64,000 nucleotides of DNA. It comes from Flammula alnicola. Its lineage: Eukaryota > Basidiomycota > Agaricomycetes > Agaricales > Strophariaceae. Below, piece by piece: positions 43,582 to 55,706 of this stretch. Position 1 is the stretch's first letter. Each line of letters begins with the position of its first letter. The position numbers were made by a program, and so were the translations under genes. The stretch covers positions 186,001 to 250,000 of the forward strand of contig JADNRV010000017.1 of the NCBI GenBank assembly GCA_015499995.1. Reading direction: 5' to 3'. The notes beneath the pieces are model-generated. The model was not told the DNA's origin, made no database searches, and saw only the letters and a list, made by a program, of their open reading frames with translations.

Positions 43582-45001
43582 CACTATGAACCCCAAGACC
43601 GGATAAAGTTCCTGGGCAGACACCATGTCCTACTGAGAAGTATTCCTGGTCTCACCAGGGAAAAAGTAAGGGAAGACGCGGTGACTCCCCGTCAAACTGG
43701 GAATTCTGCAACTGGGAGTGGCCTAGGAATAATGTCCTGCCCCATGGCCACCATTCCTGGTTTTGTTTGGTGGGCGTTAGCCAGTAATTTTGTCTAGTTT
43801 CACGCGGAATATCTCCTAATGCTGGTTTTCCTGGTATTCACGGTTTTTTTTACTTGTATTCAGTGATACTTCTACTAGTAATCAGGTAATCTTTTCTCGT
43901 ATTCAAGTAATTCTTTCTTAGGTTGGATCGTTTACAGATCGCTCAAATAATCCTGATTTAATAATGGTAATCTACATGAGATCTAGTATGTATGGTATCA
44001 ATAGGAAGCTGTAGCGGTACGATGGAACAAAAAATCTACAGTTGTGATAAGAAATGTATAAACTGGTGCATAGAATCAGAAGACCTACGGAAGCTACTCG
44101 TGATCACTAATGTTGTCAATGTGTTGCATTTCGGGCAAGGTAAACATTTAAGATGTTCACTTCGTCGATGATGTGGCTGTCATGGCATCTGGAGACTGGT
44201 GTCCTTGCTGAAGCCTTCGCCTTTGGGGATTGGTAAGTGAATGATTAGAATGCCATATAAATAAAAGTAGTAGAAGGAGACCTTTTAGAGCAAGCCATAT
44301 ACACCAAGGTATTCCTTCCTCCAACCCTGCAATCCCTTCATCCCAGGTGACCGAAGATGTCGATGGTCGTCATGTTGTCCATGCTGCATAGGGGAGAAGC
44401 CACATAGGGGGTTGAGGTTTGAACGGCGGGCTGAGTTAATTGAAGGCGTGGTTGGGAGATGTATGTTGAGACATCAAGGTATGGATATCAGCTTTATCTG
44501 ATTGCAGGGTGAGGACACGGTGTTGCTGTACAATGGCGGCTGACTCCTGAGATGATAGGAACCCACGTGTGATCCTGTATCCGCTGCTACCAAAGGGCAT
44601 AAGCTCAGCTCTTTCAAATAGGTAAGCACATACGAGCAAAGCGACCATTGGCGTAGATGGCATGAGATGGTATAGAGAGGAGGTTCGCCTTGAGCGATGT
44701 CAATGATGGTGAGAGACAGAGCCAGGAAATTACTAAATTGAATGTCCGTGCAAGTTCGGTGTAACGTCGTGCTGCATATCACATGCTTTCTATGCCGCTG
44801 GACTTAGAGAAATTTTGATAAGAATCCGCCCAACATCTGTGAGGGGAAAAAAATCTGGTTTCACCAGGAAAATATCTACCCGTCTCAAGACTGGGAAAAT
44901 TTACCGAAATGACTTTTCCCTGTCGACTACCCGTGAAATGGGGAAAAAATTATTATTCCTGGCCAAGCCAGGAACTCTGACCGGGCATAGGGTTTATAGT
45001 G
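43582..45001. mobile_element. Non-autonomous CACTA element A
   Basis: Ends are CACTATGAACCCC (43582) and the inverse of CACTATAAACCCTATG (ending 45001). The 3-bp duplication CGA lies at 43579-43581 and 45002-45004. Subterminal CCTGG/CCAGG palindromes recur (TTCCTGGCTTGGCCAGGAA near the right end). There is no transposase; length 1420 bp. It is inserted in an intron of the kinase pseudogene. Confidence 0.85.
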
Positions 45002-45367
45002 CGATTTTCATGTCCTCTGCAGGACATCAAGCTAGATAACGTACTGGTGAATCATTTCGCAGATGACGTTTGCTATGAAAAGAATGCCATGCACCCAGAC
45101 CTCCGGTCCAAGGGTCGTCTTTTGTACGCGATGTTCGATTTCGACATCTCGATCATGGCCCTCCTGAAGTGAAGGAGGTGCAGTACCAACTACCATACCA
45201 GCTGTCATCTCAACCCGCCTATGGACACTGCCCAAGGGGAATTTGACTGCAATCCCTCTTCGTTTGACGTTGGGATAATGGGAGGGGAAGTTTGCAACAA
45301 ATTTCAGGCAAGGATATGCCGTATATGCCGAATTTCTGTCGTTGTTGTTCATGACCGTTGAACTCGA

Positions 45368-47393
45368 CACTATGAACCCTATGCCCGGTCACAGTTCCTG
45401 GTTTAGCAAGGAATAATTCTTTTTTCCCAGTCTGGCAGGTATCCGACAGGTAAAAGCCATTCTGGAAAATTTTCCCAGGCTTCAGACCGGTAAATATTTT
45501 TCTGGTCTCACCGGATTTATTGTCTCGTTCGCCACTGCAGATTACTACTAAATTTACCGCGAAGGTTTCTCCCTTCTAATATCTAAACCAATTTTGAGAC
45601 TTGGCTACTGTGTACTTATTCTTTACCTTAGTTAATAAAAGGACCATACAAGGACCATAGTAAGCTTGTAGTAAGCTCAAATCAAGTCATTTTTTCCTGG
45701 TCTGGCAGGTATCCGACGGGTAAAAGCCATCTACTACGTAGTACTAGTGAGAAATTGAGAATTGAGAATCAAATTGGCTGACTACGTTACATAAGTAACT
45801 CAGGTAATAGCAATCTACTAGTACTTCGTCAGCTCATCGAGATAGTGAATGCTACTGTGAGCGGGACGTTAGCAAAAAATCTCCCCAAGTCCAAATAGTG
45901 TCATGTGATCCCGCCTAGTGGCGAGTGCGGAATTTGAATTCCATTATGATTTCGTTGCTCTCACCCTCTCACCACCGTCTGGATCCTCCTCGCCGACCTT
46001 CATCTCTTGCTTTCTGCGGTGCTATTGATTTTCTCATCATTCTCCATTTGCAAATGCCAAGGAAATGCTACCCCGCTAGCTGTGTAACAAGAACACTTGG
46101 GCAAGGCCCGCGTGTGAACCAGTCAGCCGCTATCGCTTCCATATGCTGTTCTCTGTCAGATAGGGAACTGCACGGGTATCGCTGCGGGTTACGCGGGTTT
46201 TTCGATGTCTAGCATGTATTATTTGTCAATACGAATTTTTTGCAATTTTTTTTATGCAAAACGGTTGAAAACTGACCAAGTTATGCATTTTTTAAGTTTG
46301 CTACTCAAAGGTTCGAAATTGATGTCACACGGGCCACGGGTAAGCGTCACGGGTGTCACAAATACCCGTGACACTTACCCGTGGCCCGGGTGACATCAAT
46401 TTCGAACCTGTGAGTACCAAATTTAAAAAATGCATAACTTGGTCAGTTTTCAACCGTTTTGCATAAAAAAAATTGCAAAAAATTCGTATTGACAAATACT
46501 ACATGCTAGACATCGAAAAACCCGCGTAACCCGCAGCAATACCCGTGCAGTTCCCTATTCTCTGACCATCTTGTGATAGGACCCGACATCTCAGCATCGA
46601 TTTCCGTACTCCAACTTCCACAAATCTCCATGACTCAGAGTGTCACCGCTCGCATCTCAACTCCTCAATTGCTTCTTTAAGTTCATTCGTCGTGCAGTCA
46701 GAGGACCGTCATTGGGATAGACGGTTGGAAAACAAAGTAGTGTAGCATTGGGTTGGTGCATATGAGTTCGCTTGGTAAGTTTAATTCTGCATATTTCAGA
46801 TATCCTAATTGAGTTAATTCTCTCATATACTTTTTCTCTAGCTTCCTTAGCATCAATCACACATTTTCTTTGGTGCGGCTCGCGTCGATGACGTTAGCGA
46901 CGCTGAGTATCCGGCGACGGTTTGGTTTGTATTCTACATTTATTATTTCATCATACGACCATGACTACCTTCTTCTGTAGTGTACATACTATGTTATTTA
47001 TATTTACCACTAGTAATTCAGACTGATTTGAGTGATCATAGACCATCCGATGTAAGAAAAAATTGCCGCTGTACGAGAAAAGATCACCTGAATGCGAGTA
47101 AAAGTTGCCGTGGATACGAGTAAAAAAGGCTGTGAATACTGGGAGAAATAGGCCTCAGGAAAGATTCTTCGTGAAACTGCATAAAATTACCGGGTAAACC
47201 CCCGCCAGCCGAAACCGGGAATGGTGGCCATGGGGCAGGAAATTATTCCTAGGTCTCTCCCGGTTATGAAATTTCTCGTCTAACGGGGAATGCGCCCGGC
47301 ACACCAAGCATTTTTCCCTGTTAGACGAGAAGAACTTCCTCGAAGGACGGGCTTGCAAACGTGGAAAATTTCCTCGTCCTAGGGTTCATAGTG
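45368..47393. mobile_element. Non-autonomous CACTA element B
   Basis: Both ends read CACTATGAACCCTA toward the interior (45368 and 47393). The 3-bp duplication CGA lies at 45365-45367 and 47394-47396. It shares terminal and subterminal sequence with element A, contains a near-duplicate block (CTGGCAGGTATCCGAC) at about 45433 and 45704, and hosts a palindromic MITE at 46163-46555. No transposase; 2026 bp. Confidence 0.85.
46163..46555. mobile_element. TA-flanked palindromic MITE (foldback), 393 bp
   Basis: Two arms of about 190 bp are near-perfect inverted copies around a centre at about 46359. The ends read GGGAACTGCACGGGTAT, flanked by TA at 46161-46162 and 46556-46557. A TA duplication and full-length palindrome suit a Tc1/mariner-like MITE. 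It is nested in CACTA element B. Confidence 0.8.
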
Positions 47394-47655
47394 CGACAGC
47401 ATTTCGCGCAACATATCCCCATTTTGGCACCCCTTTTGGATAGAATGACGACTCGGGACTTGCCACGTCGGTTTACTGCAGCTGAAGCGCTCCGATTTTT
47501 CAAGGAGATGCACTCGCAGTTGGCAGATGAACAGCTACCGATCATTGAGTATCATATATCAGCATCCTGGACCTTACTAACCCTACGATGAATACGACCG
47601 TTGGCAACACGTTCATCCCGATTTTGCAGCGAAATGGGCTTCCTTCCCTCGCCGT

Positions 47656-47994
47656 ACGTGGGCACATTTCGTTGCCTTAAGGGCGACCCGGTGATACTCT
47701 TTCCATGTTCGACAACGGAGTCATGAATGTACTGGGTTGTGTAGCTGTTTTGAGACCATGAGAGTGCCACAGCCTACACAGCTCTTGCCAACTTCGATTT
47801 CATCCATGGGGTTAATGCTATTCTGCGCTCTTTATTGACTGCATCTCACTCTCTCGTGATAGAATTGCAATGGGTATTATTGAATTGAGGGTATTCACCT
47901 AAGGTACAATGTAAAAGCAGCGACATAACGATAATAATACAGAACAAAAAGGAGAAGTTTATCTACATACATAAATTTACGAGCACGCCATAGC
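47656..47994. other. Spacer, no gene
   Basis: An AT-rich interval between the kinase pseudogene and the 3' end of the Rif1-like gene. A polyadenylation-type AT-rich stretch lies just beyond 47995 for that gene. Nothing else is recognised. Confidence 0.4.
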
Positions 47995-50900
47995 TTATGC
48001 TATCAAAGTCTTGGAAGAGAATTTCGAAATCGAATCTGATGAACCCGTCCTCTGCAACTGCCTTATTACAAATTCTTTTGTCGGTGAGTCCGACTCCGAT
48101 CCCGACGAGCTCGAAGTGGCCACCGAATCGTCGCTGCCGGGCAGCTCGTCCCCGAAGAGGTCTTTCATAACTATCGGCGTATATTTCCTGGCGGACAGCA
48201 ATCGGCCGCTAAGACTACCAGGTCTGCGATGCAGCGCAGGTGAAATGAGATGGTGAGGTGTGACCTGCCCAAGGTGCGGATCGTCGTCAGAGGACATCGA
48301 CCGAGTACTTCTCATATCAGAGTCGGAGGAAGGCAATGAGAAAGCCCTTTTGATGTATCGAGGACGGCCTATGGGTAGAGCAGGTAATGGAGAGTCCGAG
48401 GAGGCTAGGTCGTTCAGATCCGAGGCACATTCAGTGTCGTCGCTGTCGCTGCGTTTTCTCTTCTGGCGAGAAACAGCCATGAGGAGTGCCTCAGGAATGC
48501 TAGTAGACCTCCGCAGCGGTATCTTGGTCAAGTCGATCTTCCGGATGGGTATCCTCGTCGAGTGGCCATCCACACTTGTAGCGTGATCTCGCTCCGTCGT
48601 TGGTGGATGTTGAAGTTCATGACTAGGATTTTCAGCCGAGATCGCGACCAGACGATTACCTCGAGTTCTTCTCGGAATCGTTGCCTCCGAGACCGAAAAG
48701 ACGTCTTGCTCCTCTTTTGTGGAATCCATAGATGGGAAAGGCAGACTTTGCGTCAACGCAGCCTCGACCCATCGTTCGTCTTCGCTCTCGTTGCTACTGA
48801 GGCTGCCAACACTGGGGGCTGGAGACGAAATTCTCGCCTTCTTCGACACTGACTTCGACTTGGGCTTCATCCTCCCTCTCAGCTTCTTCGGTGGTGACGG
48901 TGACGGTGCCGGTTTGGATTTTTCTTTCTCTTCCTCCTCATCCTCTTCGCGTCGACGCTTCTTCGCACTAGGCTTAGCCAACTCTGCGATACGGTCGGCC
49001 ACAGGGACGATGCTCCCGATGGCGAGGTTCTCCTTGTCCTCTTCGTTATTCTCATCTGACATAAGCCGTCTTCGCTTCGTGGGCGAACCGCATAGCTGAA
49101 TCGAGGAAAGTGGCGTTCTCCTCTCCGAAGAGCTCCATGTGCGTCGGCGAACAGGAGATAGGGGAGTAGAGGGCACAATCGGGAAAGTTCCAAAGACCTT
49201 TTGCGGCCGTTGGGGTGAAGGCACCCTGGATAAGGCCTCGCGTCTGAGAACAGCTGTGGGCGGAGTCGAGAACGATGATGCAATCGGAGTTCGTGGGGAA
49301 GATAGTTGAGCATTGAACGCCGACGCGAGAGGAGAAGATGGGACGTCGCTCGCGACTGTCGTAGCTGCTTGGAGGTCCGGCTCTTCCGGGGGCAGGATGC
49401 CAACGGCGCAGAGGCAGTGGCGGATAGGACCGGACCAGCCTTCCTCAGGAGGAGAGATGCGAGCATAGGTAAGATTCCAGTAATCAGTGAAAGCCTCGAC
49501 CGCGAGAGCCGGCGCCCTGTTGTGGAAGACAGCATCCAGGATGATCGCTACCGCATCGAGGGTGGCGAATGACTCTGGAAGAGCTTGAAGCCTGACGATG
49601 ACGTACTGATACAGAGGGACGACCTGCAGAGGAGATCGATTAGCGCAAATAACAAGAAAGAAACTAAGAGCACACTAACATCGTACGTCAAATCATGTTC
49701 CGTCCACACCTCACACTCGTCAGAAAGCCATAAACACAGGCCTTCCTGTACGACTTGCAACAGACGCAAACAAAACTCTGGCGGACAATTCTCGATGACC
49801 GTCGCCAACGAGCGCACCATCCACATGGCAAAGTGCTTGTATCTCGGCTCCAGTGGGTACGTCGCACGCATAGTCTCCGACGCCAGCTCCAAGACACCTA
49901 ACGGAAGGTCACGCATCTCCGGAGCATCAAGGTGGGAGAATAAGAGGTCGACCAGACGGAGAGCAGTCGCCGGAGCAGCGCCTGGTGTTTGGAAAGAAGA
50001 AACGAAAAAGGCAATGCAGTCGAGTACATTGGATGAATCAACACCGCAATCCAAAGCTTTGTTCGTCGTATATCCGAGGACATCTTCCCAGAGAGCGAAA
50101 TCTTCACCACTGAGGTTCCATGCATGGCGATCGCTATAGAGAAATCACAGTCAGCAAAATAAGTTTGAGAACAAATTCAGGTGCAACTTACGTGAAAGGA
50201 ACTCCAAGAAGGACAACACCTCCCTCCCAGAACCCTTCTCCGTCCTTCCACTTCTGGACACTCGTCTTCCAAACAGCGTTCGTATACTCTTTACTCCAAG
50301 CAACACCCCGCCGCCTAGGAGACCTCGCCTCTCCTGCATCGTCCTCGCAAACCCAAAAGGCCTTCACGGCATCCGCATCACACACACTCAACACATCTAT
50401 GCACATCGAAACCCATGCCGTCCTCGCCTGCTCGCCGTCATCCTCATCCGCAGTGGCAGTAGCACCCAACTTGGCCTTCTCCGGTACCAGTAGGTCCTCG
50501 CTCTTCGTCAAGCTGGAGAGGAGCAGCTCGGCGCATTCGCGGAGCGTGGCGTGGGGGAAGATCGTCTGCATCGTCAGCCACATACGCCGCACGACGCGTA
50601 TACGGAGCTCGCCGTTGGTGCAATGATTCGGGATATCGATTTCCGGTACGGTATCATCTGAACCGGGTGCGGCGTCAGTCATGGGAGCTTTGTCGGTTGG
50701 CTTTCTCGGCATGAAGTTGAGCTTTGGGTCCTCCAGGATGTACACGAGATATTTGATTGCACAACAGCCGAACGTAGAGGTTGCATCATCATCTCCGTTT
50801 TCTATATCAGAGTGAAAATGAATATAGGCGCTAGTGAGGATTGTCTATGCCGAAACGTACCTTGTAACGATCCAACGTTCGCCGTCAACAAATTCTCCCA

Positions 50901-53124
50901 GATTTCGACGAGGCTCGCCTGGAAAACCTCATCAGCACACAATCCCCCCGGAAATCAAAGGAAAACAAAATAAAGGACATTACTCACAGGCACCTCTGCA
51001 TCATCACACAACTCCAAACAGCCCAGCGCTATCTTCCAAGCGGCCATCAAGCCCTTGAACACCCAATCCTTCGCCATCTCGTCCCTCGTAAGACACCTAA
51101 TATCCCCAATCATCGCCAGCTGTTCGAACACCGGCCTTACGGCATGACTCAGACTCTTGAAGTCCGTCGTCAGCAAGCCCGGGTTCGCCGAGAACAGCTT
51201 CGAAGGTAGGAGCAGCTTCATATCCCATCCCTCTCCGGCGTTTTGTTGGTCTGATTCAGAGAGACTGACCATGTGCTTGAGAGTCTCGACGGCGTCTTGG
51301 CACGTATGACCGGCTTTGGAGGTCATGTTTTGTATGATCTCGATAGAGAGCCGGAGCGCTTCTTCGCCGACGGACGACTCGTCGGCCAGGAGAGCGGCGA
51401 TCGTCGACACACCGGCTTGGCAGTCGACGACGGAGAGCATGACTTTGCAGTGCGCGAGCCGCGCGTGCTTCGTTTGCACGTACGAGTCTTCATCCACCTC
51501 TGATTCTTCATCATCTTCCACGGGCAACGGTGGCTGGAAGTAGGCCCAGGCGATAGGCCGCCATGCGATGCACGTCAGAGCTCGGACGGAGCTCTTCTTG
51601 TGTCGCATACCGAGGCTAAGAAGGGAGGAGACTATGCGGTTGACTTTCTGATCTGCGCATAATCTTGACCCGAGGAGAACGACGAAGCTAGCAAGCACGC
51701 TGATGGCCCAAACCGGGCCTTGAGCAACATGTGTAGGTTCAGCATTGGATATGGTAGTGCGCAGCGTTCGCACGATGGCTGCTTCAGTTGGTTTTGTTTG
51801 GGCTGTCTTGGCGGGAGAAGGGGTGGCGGTGGTAAGATAGGCAGCGATAGTGCTCGCTATTTTGGTGTGGCAAGTGGACAGAGGAATAGATGTCGAACCA
51901 TTAACGAAACCACCCAAAGCGTGGCACGCCTGAGTTCGCAGTGCCAGAGTCGAGGCCAAAAGGTTGGATAGTACAGATGGAAGAAGCTGAGTGAAAGCTG
52001 GAATAAAGACCGCTGGTAAATATACGCAAAGGTCGTGAATCGCCTAGGAAGACGTCAGTAATCATTGTCAACTAAACAAAAACGTTGGAATATATGCACC
52101 TTTAAACCGTCGTTCGCAGATCCCTTTTTGCCTTCTTTGCCAAGCTCGCCGTCCATACCTCGACGTAAAGCATACGCGATACGGTCAGCTGCTGGCCGCA
52201 ACACGTCAGCAGGTAGGCGTTGAACCTGGATAAGCCAAATCGCCAGAGCACACGTCTTGCGTGCGTTGGGCGTTGGCAGATCCTCTGCGAGAGGAATCGC
52301 TAATAGCGCTGTTAGAATATCAGCAAGCTGCTTTTCTAAAAAGCATATAAAGAGTTAGAATTTATTATTCACGGATAGAAGAGGCAAAACTCACGTTGGA
52401 AAACATTGTAGACAGCAGGAAACGAAAGCATGACACCAAGCAACTTGATAACGGAATGGCAGGTCGTGCACAGATCTCTAGCATATTTGACCTGTTCCTC
52501 TGACAATCCTCCCTTCTTCTTCACGGGACTACTTTGGGGTGACGGTAGGCTATACTTCGGGAGCTCTGCCGCGTCGCCATCCGCCCAAGTGGAGCGATGA
52601 GATAGCGGCTCTACGAAAGCACGTCCAAGGTCACGAACAACGGCGTCGACAAACGCCTGTGTATTCTTCCGTAGGGGTTGGAAGAGAGGCCACGACGCGT
52701 CGGCATCTGTCGCGTCTGACACGCAAGAGCGAAGCCTGGCTGCAAGAACGTTGTATCCTTCAATAAGTTCGCCTAAAGACTCTTCGCCATCTGAATTTGA
52801 TAGAATTTGTGCCACGGGGTGGTCGAGATAACTGAGGTTTACGAGGGGGTCGGAGGGCTCCGGGGTGACTTCGCGTTCCGCGGTAACGGGTACTGTAAGC
52901 AATGCGTTGTCGCGAGACGCTTTGAGGATAGACTTTGTCGCCCCTGGACGGTGCTTTGAAGGAATTGAGACGTGCTTCAGAGGGGTCGTGAGCAAGTGTA
53001 TTGAGTTCTCATCTGCCCATACGACTGTGCGCGTCGATGGGCCTGCCACCGGTGGCGGTGAGAACTTGTTCTCCTTGTCCTTATCTCCTCTATGGGACGA
53101 GCTGGGGGGAGTGAGGAGAGACAT
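47995..53124 (-). CDS. Rif1-like telomere/replication-timing protein, 1590 aa
   Basis: Seven exons on the minus strand: 53124-52395, 52335-52100, 52043-50988, 50918-50861, 50801-50192, 50133-49680, 49623-47995; all phases agree. The central 1000 residues form the HEAT-like alpha-helical array of the Rif1 N-terminal domain (for example DLCVYLPAVFIPAFTQLLPSVL, GPVWAISVLASFVVLLGSRL, EALRLSIEIIQNM). Rif1 controls origin timing and telomere/DNA-end processing in the nucleus, partly by recruiting protein phosphatase 1. Two candidate PP1-docking motifs sit near the N-terminus: RTVVW at residues 32-36 (RVxF type) and SILK at 65-68. The C-terminal 500 residues are disordered, basic and Ser-rich, with repeated DSD/SSDD acidic clusters. 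The start is the first in-frame ATG. Size and layout fit basidiomycete Rif1; family assignment is from the overall pattern, not a single motif. Confidence 0.75.
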
Positions 53125-53464
53125 GGCAAAGCGGGAGGGAGATGGATATGGTAGAGAGTCAAGAAAGGGAGACACGAAATGTCTTTTCAAATTAGTCGCG
53201 TGACCGTGTAGTACATGTAACGCTGTCACTCATTAAACGCGCTTGTTGTCGCGTTCTCGCGTTGCTTGGCTCTGCTTGTTCCTGTGTGGCCCGCGCCCAC
53301 TCGCAGACATTAGACTTAAGTTGGAAGCGTCAGTGGAAGGAGACAAGGAACGTTGGGAATAAGAAGAGTTCCATGGCCAATGTGGATACTATATTACATG
53401 AAACAGATAAAATTCTAGTAAGTCAACCAGATCCATAGTATTCTACTCCAATTTTCAAACTTAT
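53125..53464. other. Intergenic spacer
   Basis: Promoter-side spacer of the Rif1-like gene and 3' flank of the F-box gene. No gene is seen; two MluI-like CGCG words (CGCGTT, TCTCGCG) occur near 53240-53260, possibly cell-cycle elements, but this is weak. Confidence 0.3.
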
Positions 53465-54588
53465 TCAAAGTCTCTGCGAAAAGGCCGACGTCCAACTGAC
53501 CTCCTCGTAGGTCAATAATCTCTCATTTGGCGCATCTCCAACTTCCCACCGCTCATACATTCTTCTAGACCTGTCGAACCCATGATAAATATCCACCCGT
53601 GTAAGATGTGGACATCCTGCGAAAAACGTCTGCATCCACCCTTGCCGCTCATCAACGGGAATTCGAACGTAATTCCTAGAAGAGAGTACAAGAACCCGTA
53701 AACATGGCAGTGTTGATATGAGGTTGAAATCCTAATTGAGGGGATTCGCTTTAGCTTGGACATTGATACTAGTCCGACGGAAATGAAGTTGGAAGCATTA
53801 CTCACGTCTGTATCTCCGTCTAAGAGCTCTAGGAACTCAAGAGAACGGAGGGACTTCGAAAGAAGCATGAAAGTTTTGTCCTCCGAGTCGGACCTGAGCG
53901 CTAGCGACATTGAAAGCAATCGGCTAAGTTCCTCCGAGATATTAGACAAATGGGATTGAATGTCTTTCGCCTTGGGAGACATCCACTGTAAATGGCGAAT
54001 GCGTCGTCCTGGAAGGAGTCTTATCGGTATAGTTCCGAAGCTCGAGAGAGTGCACAGATTTGGGAGGGCTGTCGAGGACAGGCCTGGGGGGACGTCTCGG
54101 CTGTTATCCCACCAGCTGTTATCCCACCATTCGAAATACTTCAAGGAGACTTGATGTTCTAAGAACTTGATGAATCCACTTTCTTTAGTATGGTCGTGGC
54201 ACACAAGGATCTCCAAAGAAAATGCGCAGTGTTCGAGGAGAGATGCCGCAATTAGGGAAGAGTCCTGATGAAGGCTAAGAACCAATTCCTTGAGGCCATG
54301 CATACGCTCGAGACCTAATCTCGTAAGCGCCCCCAACGTCCCATTGCCTATCACGCCTTTACTGTAAAATACGCGAACGAAGTCGGCCAATCTTTGGTTG
54401 TTGACGATCGTGGTGAGGAATAGCGTGTGGGCCTCGTTGCTGGTTCCCGTAAAGGATCGGTAAAGAATCGGCTCAGTCTCTGAGCGCAGAAGTTTGGAAG
54501 ATAAACATAAAGAGTGTAGCGTTGATGTTGAAGTGATGTTCTCAATTATCGGGCGTATCAGCTCGGCTGGGATGATGAGTGAAGCCAT
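53465..54588 (-). CDS. F-box-like protein with leucine-rich tail, 349 aa
   Basis: Two exons on the minus strand: 54588-53806 and 53731-53465, with a 74-nt GTGAGT intron. The N-terminus MASLIIPAELIRPIIENI, followed by LHSLCLSSKLLRSETEPILY, is the F-box-like helix set common in mushroom genomes. F-box proteins are substrate receptors of SCF ubiquitin ligases, pairing with Skp1. The rest consists of leucine-rich segments with LRR-like spacing (LGLERMHGLKELVLSL, LRSLEFLELL, LPCLRVLVLSS) suited to substrate binding. A small in-frame duplication (WWDNSWWDNS) occurs near residue 160. Start: first ATG of the frame; an upstream in-frame TTG is not used. The frame is intact and the gene lies just outside the Tnp2 element that begins at about 54654. 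Confidence 0.7.
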
Positions 54589-55009
54589 GCAAACACAGCA
54601 TAGAATGCGAAAATGCAATGTGTGAGAATTCCTGTCAATTCCGAAAATTCCCAGGAATGCAACGAGAATTCACCAGCCGAGAATGCCCATTATCATGTTT
54701 CTGAGCAATGCTCGGCAGAGCAAAATGTATGACAATTTAATCGCAATTCACACACAACGAGGACTTAGAGAAAAAATCCCAATTGCGAGTTGTATAGACA
54801 TCCGTTCTAGGGTAATTTGGAGTATAACTTGCTTTAAGATCACTTCACGCTGATGAATAGGCTACATAGGATTTACAAATCAACTCGGTTACATTTACAA
54901 CAGTGCTCATGAGGGTCGGAAGATATAAAAAACAGCGAGGAGTAGTAGAATACAGTAGGTATGAGCGCTCACAAGGCGACGAGCTACTATACAAAAGAAA
55001 GACGTGAAT
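54589..55009. other. Spacer with candidate left end of Tnp2 element 2
   Basis: GGAATGCAACGAGAATTCA at 54654-54672 matches, inverted, 63761-63779 at 17 of 19 positions, and the pair encloses the three genes of the second Tnp2 element. GAGAAT words are repeated nearby. No target duplication is evident. No gene here. Confidence 0.4.
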
Positions 55010-55706
55010 TTAGTCACCACGATGCAGTTTCTTTCTCAACTTGTCGCGTTTGGGGTAGAGGTAGGCTAGGCGAAATGAAATTTCTTCCAGGGTCTTGATC
55101 TCGCATACGATGCGAACCATGGCCTTTTTGCGACGATGTGATTTTGAAGACGGGGGCAATGGGGAAGGAAACATTTGACCGGTAGAATTGGAAGATGACA
55201 TTGCAGCGACAGAAGGAGCTGATGGACCGGCCACTGCTAGTAGAGTTTTCGTAGTAGCCTGTAGTGTAGTCGGTGCATGGTTCGGCGAGAGAAAGCCTGG
55301 AATAAGACCAGGAACGACGGATCCAGGAATAATAGAGTTGTTCACGCTTCGAGAACGCACAGAAATCGGACTGACATCGGCGATGGGGGATGGACGTGTT
55401 TTAGTGACCTCTTGTAATCCACGAGTGACGGTAGATTTTGGAGTAGATGGTGGAAGAGAACTTGCTGGTAAAGGCACTAGGGGCGACAGAGGTAAGTTCC
55501 TTCCGAGTTCCACAAGCTTGGCCGCAATTTCGGTAGCTTCTGCAGTTCGCTCTGCCCAACGTCCGACTTGCTAGAGAGATTAATTATGTGAGTAAACTGT
55601 TTGGAAATCAATATGATTTCAGACGTACCTCCATTTTCCGGGATGGGGTATCTGGTACAACGTCCTGGGACTCGGGTTCCGTTTCACTCAGAATTTCATC
55701 TTCCAT
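55010..55706 (-). CDS. Tnp2-element 2 small protein, 212 aa, unknown
   Basis: Two exons on the minus strand: 55706-55629 and 55570-55010 (58-nt GTACGT intron). The first exon is acidic (MEDEILSETEPESQDVVPD). A short helix (WAERTAEATEIAAKLVELG) follows, then a long Ser/Pro/Thr-rich disordered segment. The C-terminal 50 residues are basic and helical (SHRRKKAMVRIVCEIKTLEE and YPKRDKLRKKLHRGD). I recognise no family. It diverges from the transposase gene (ATG at 55915) with 208 bp between, suggesting a shared promoter. By layout it may be the counterpart of a helper gene in element 1, but there is no sequence similarity I can see. Confidence 0.6.

Larger units (their letters stand above)
43142..47655 (+). 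pseudogene. Protein-kinase pseudogene split by two CACTA elements
   Basis: Pieces match the kinase at 27800-29406 in order: DSRQHHVATKLVEDNSDEYRI (43146 on; VATK instead of VAIK), a segment at about 43380-43459, LQAHNIVRR (RRD instead of HRD) near 43505-43550, DIKLDNVLVNHFADD at about 45023, LRSKGRLLYAMFDFDISIM near 45110-45160, then stops and frameshifts. After 47396 follow HIPILAPLLDRMTTRDLPRRF and YDEYDRWQHVHPDFAAKW. The N-terminal 90 residues are absent. Two CACTA insertions fall in former introns. The unusual GC donor of the intact gene (TTCAG/GCAAG) is preserved near 45307. It is non-functional. Confidence 0.85.
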
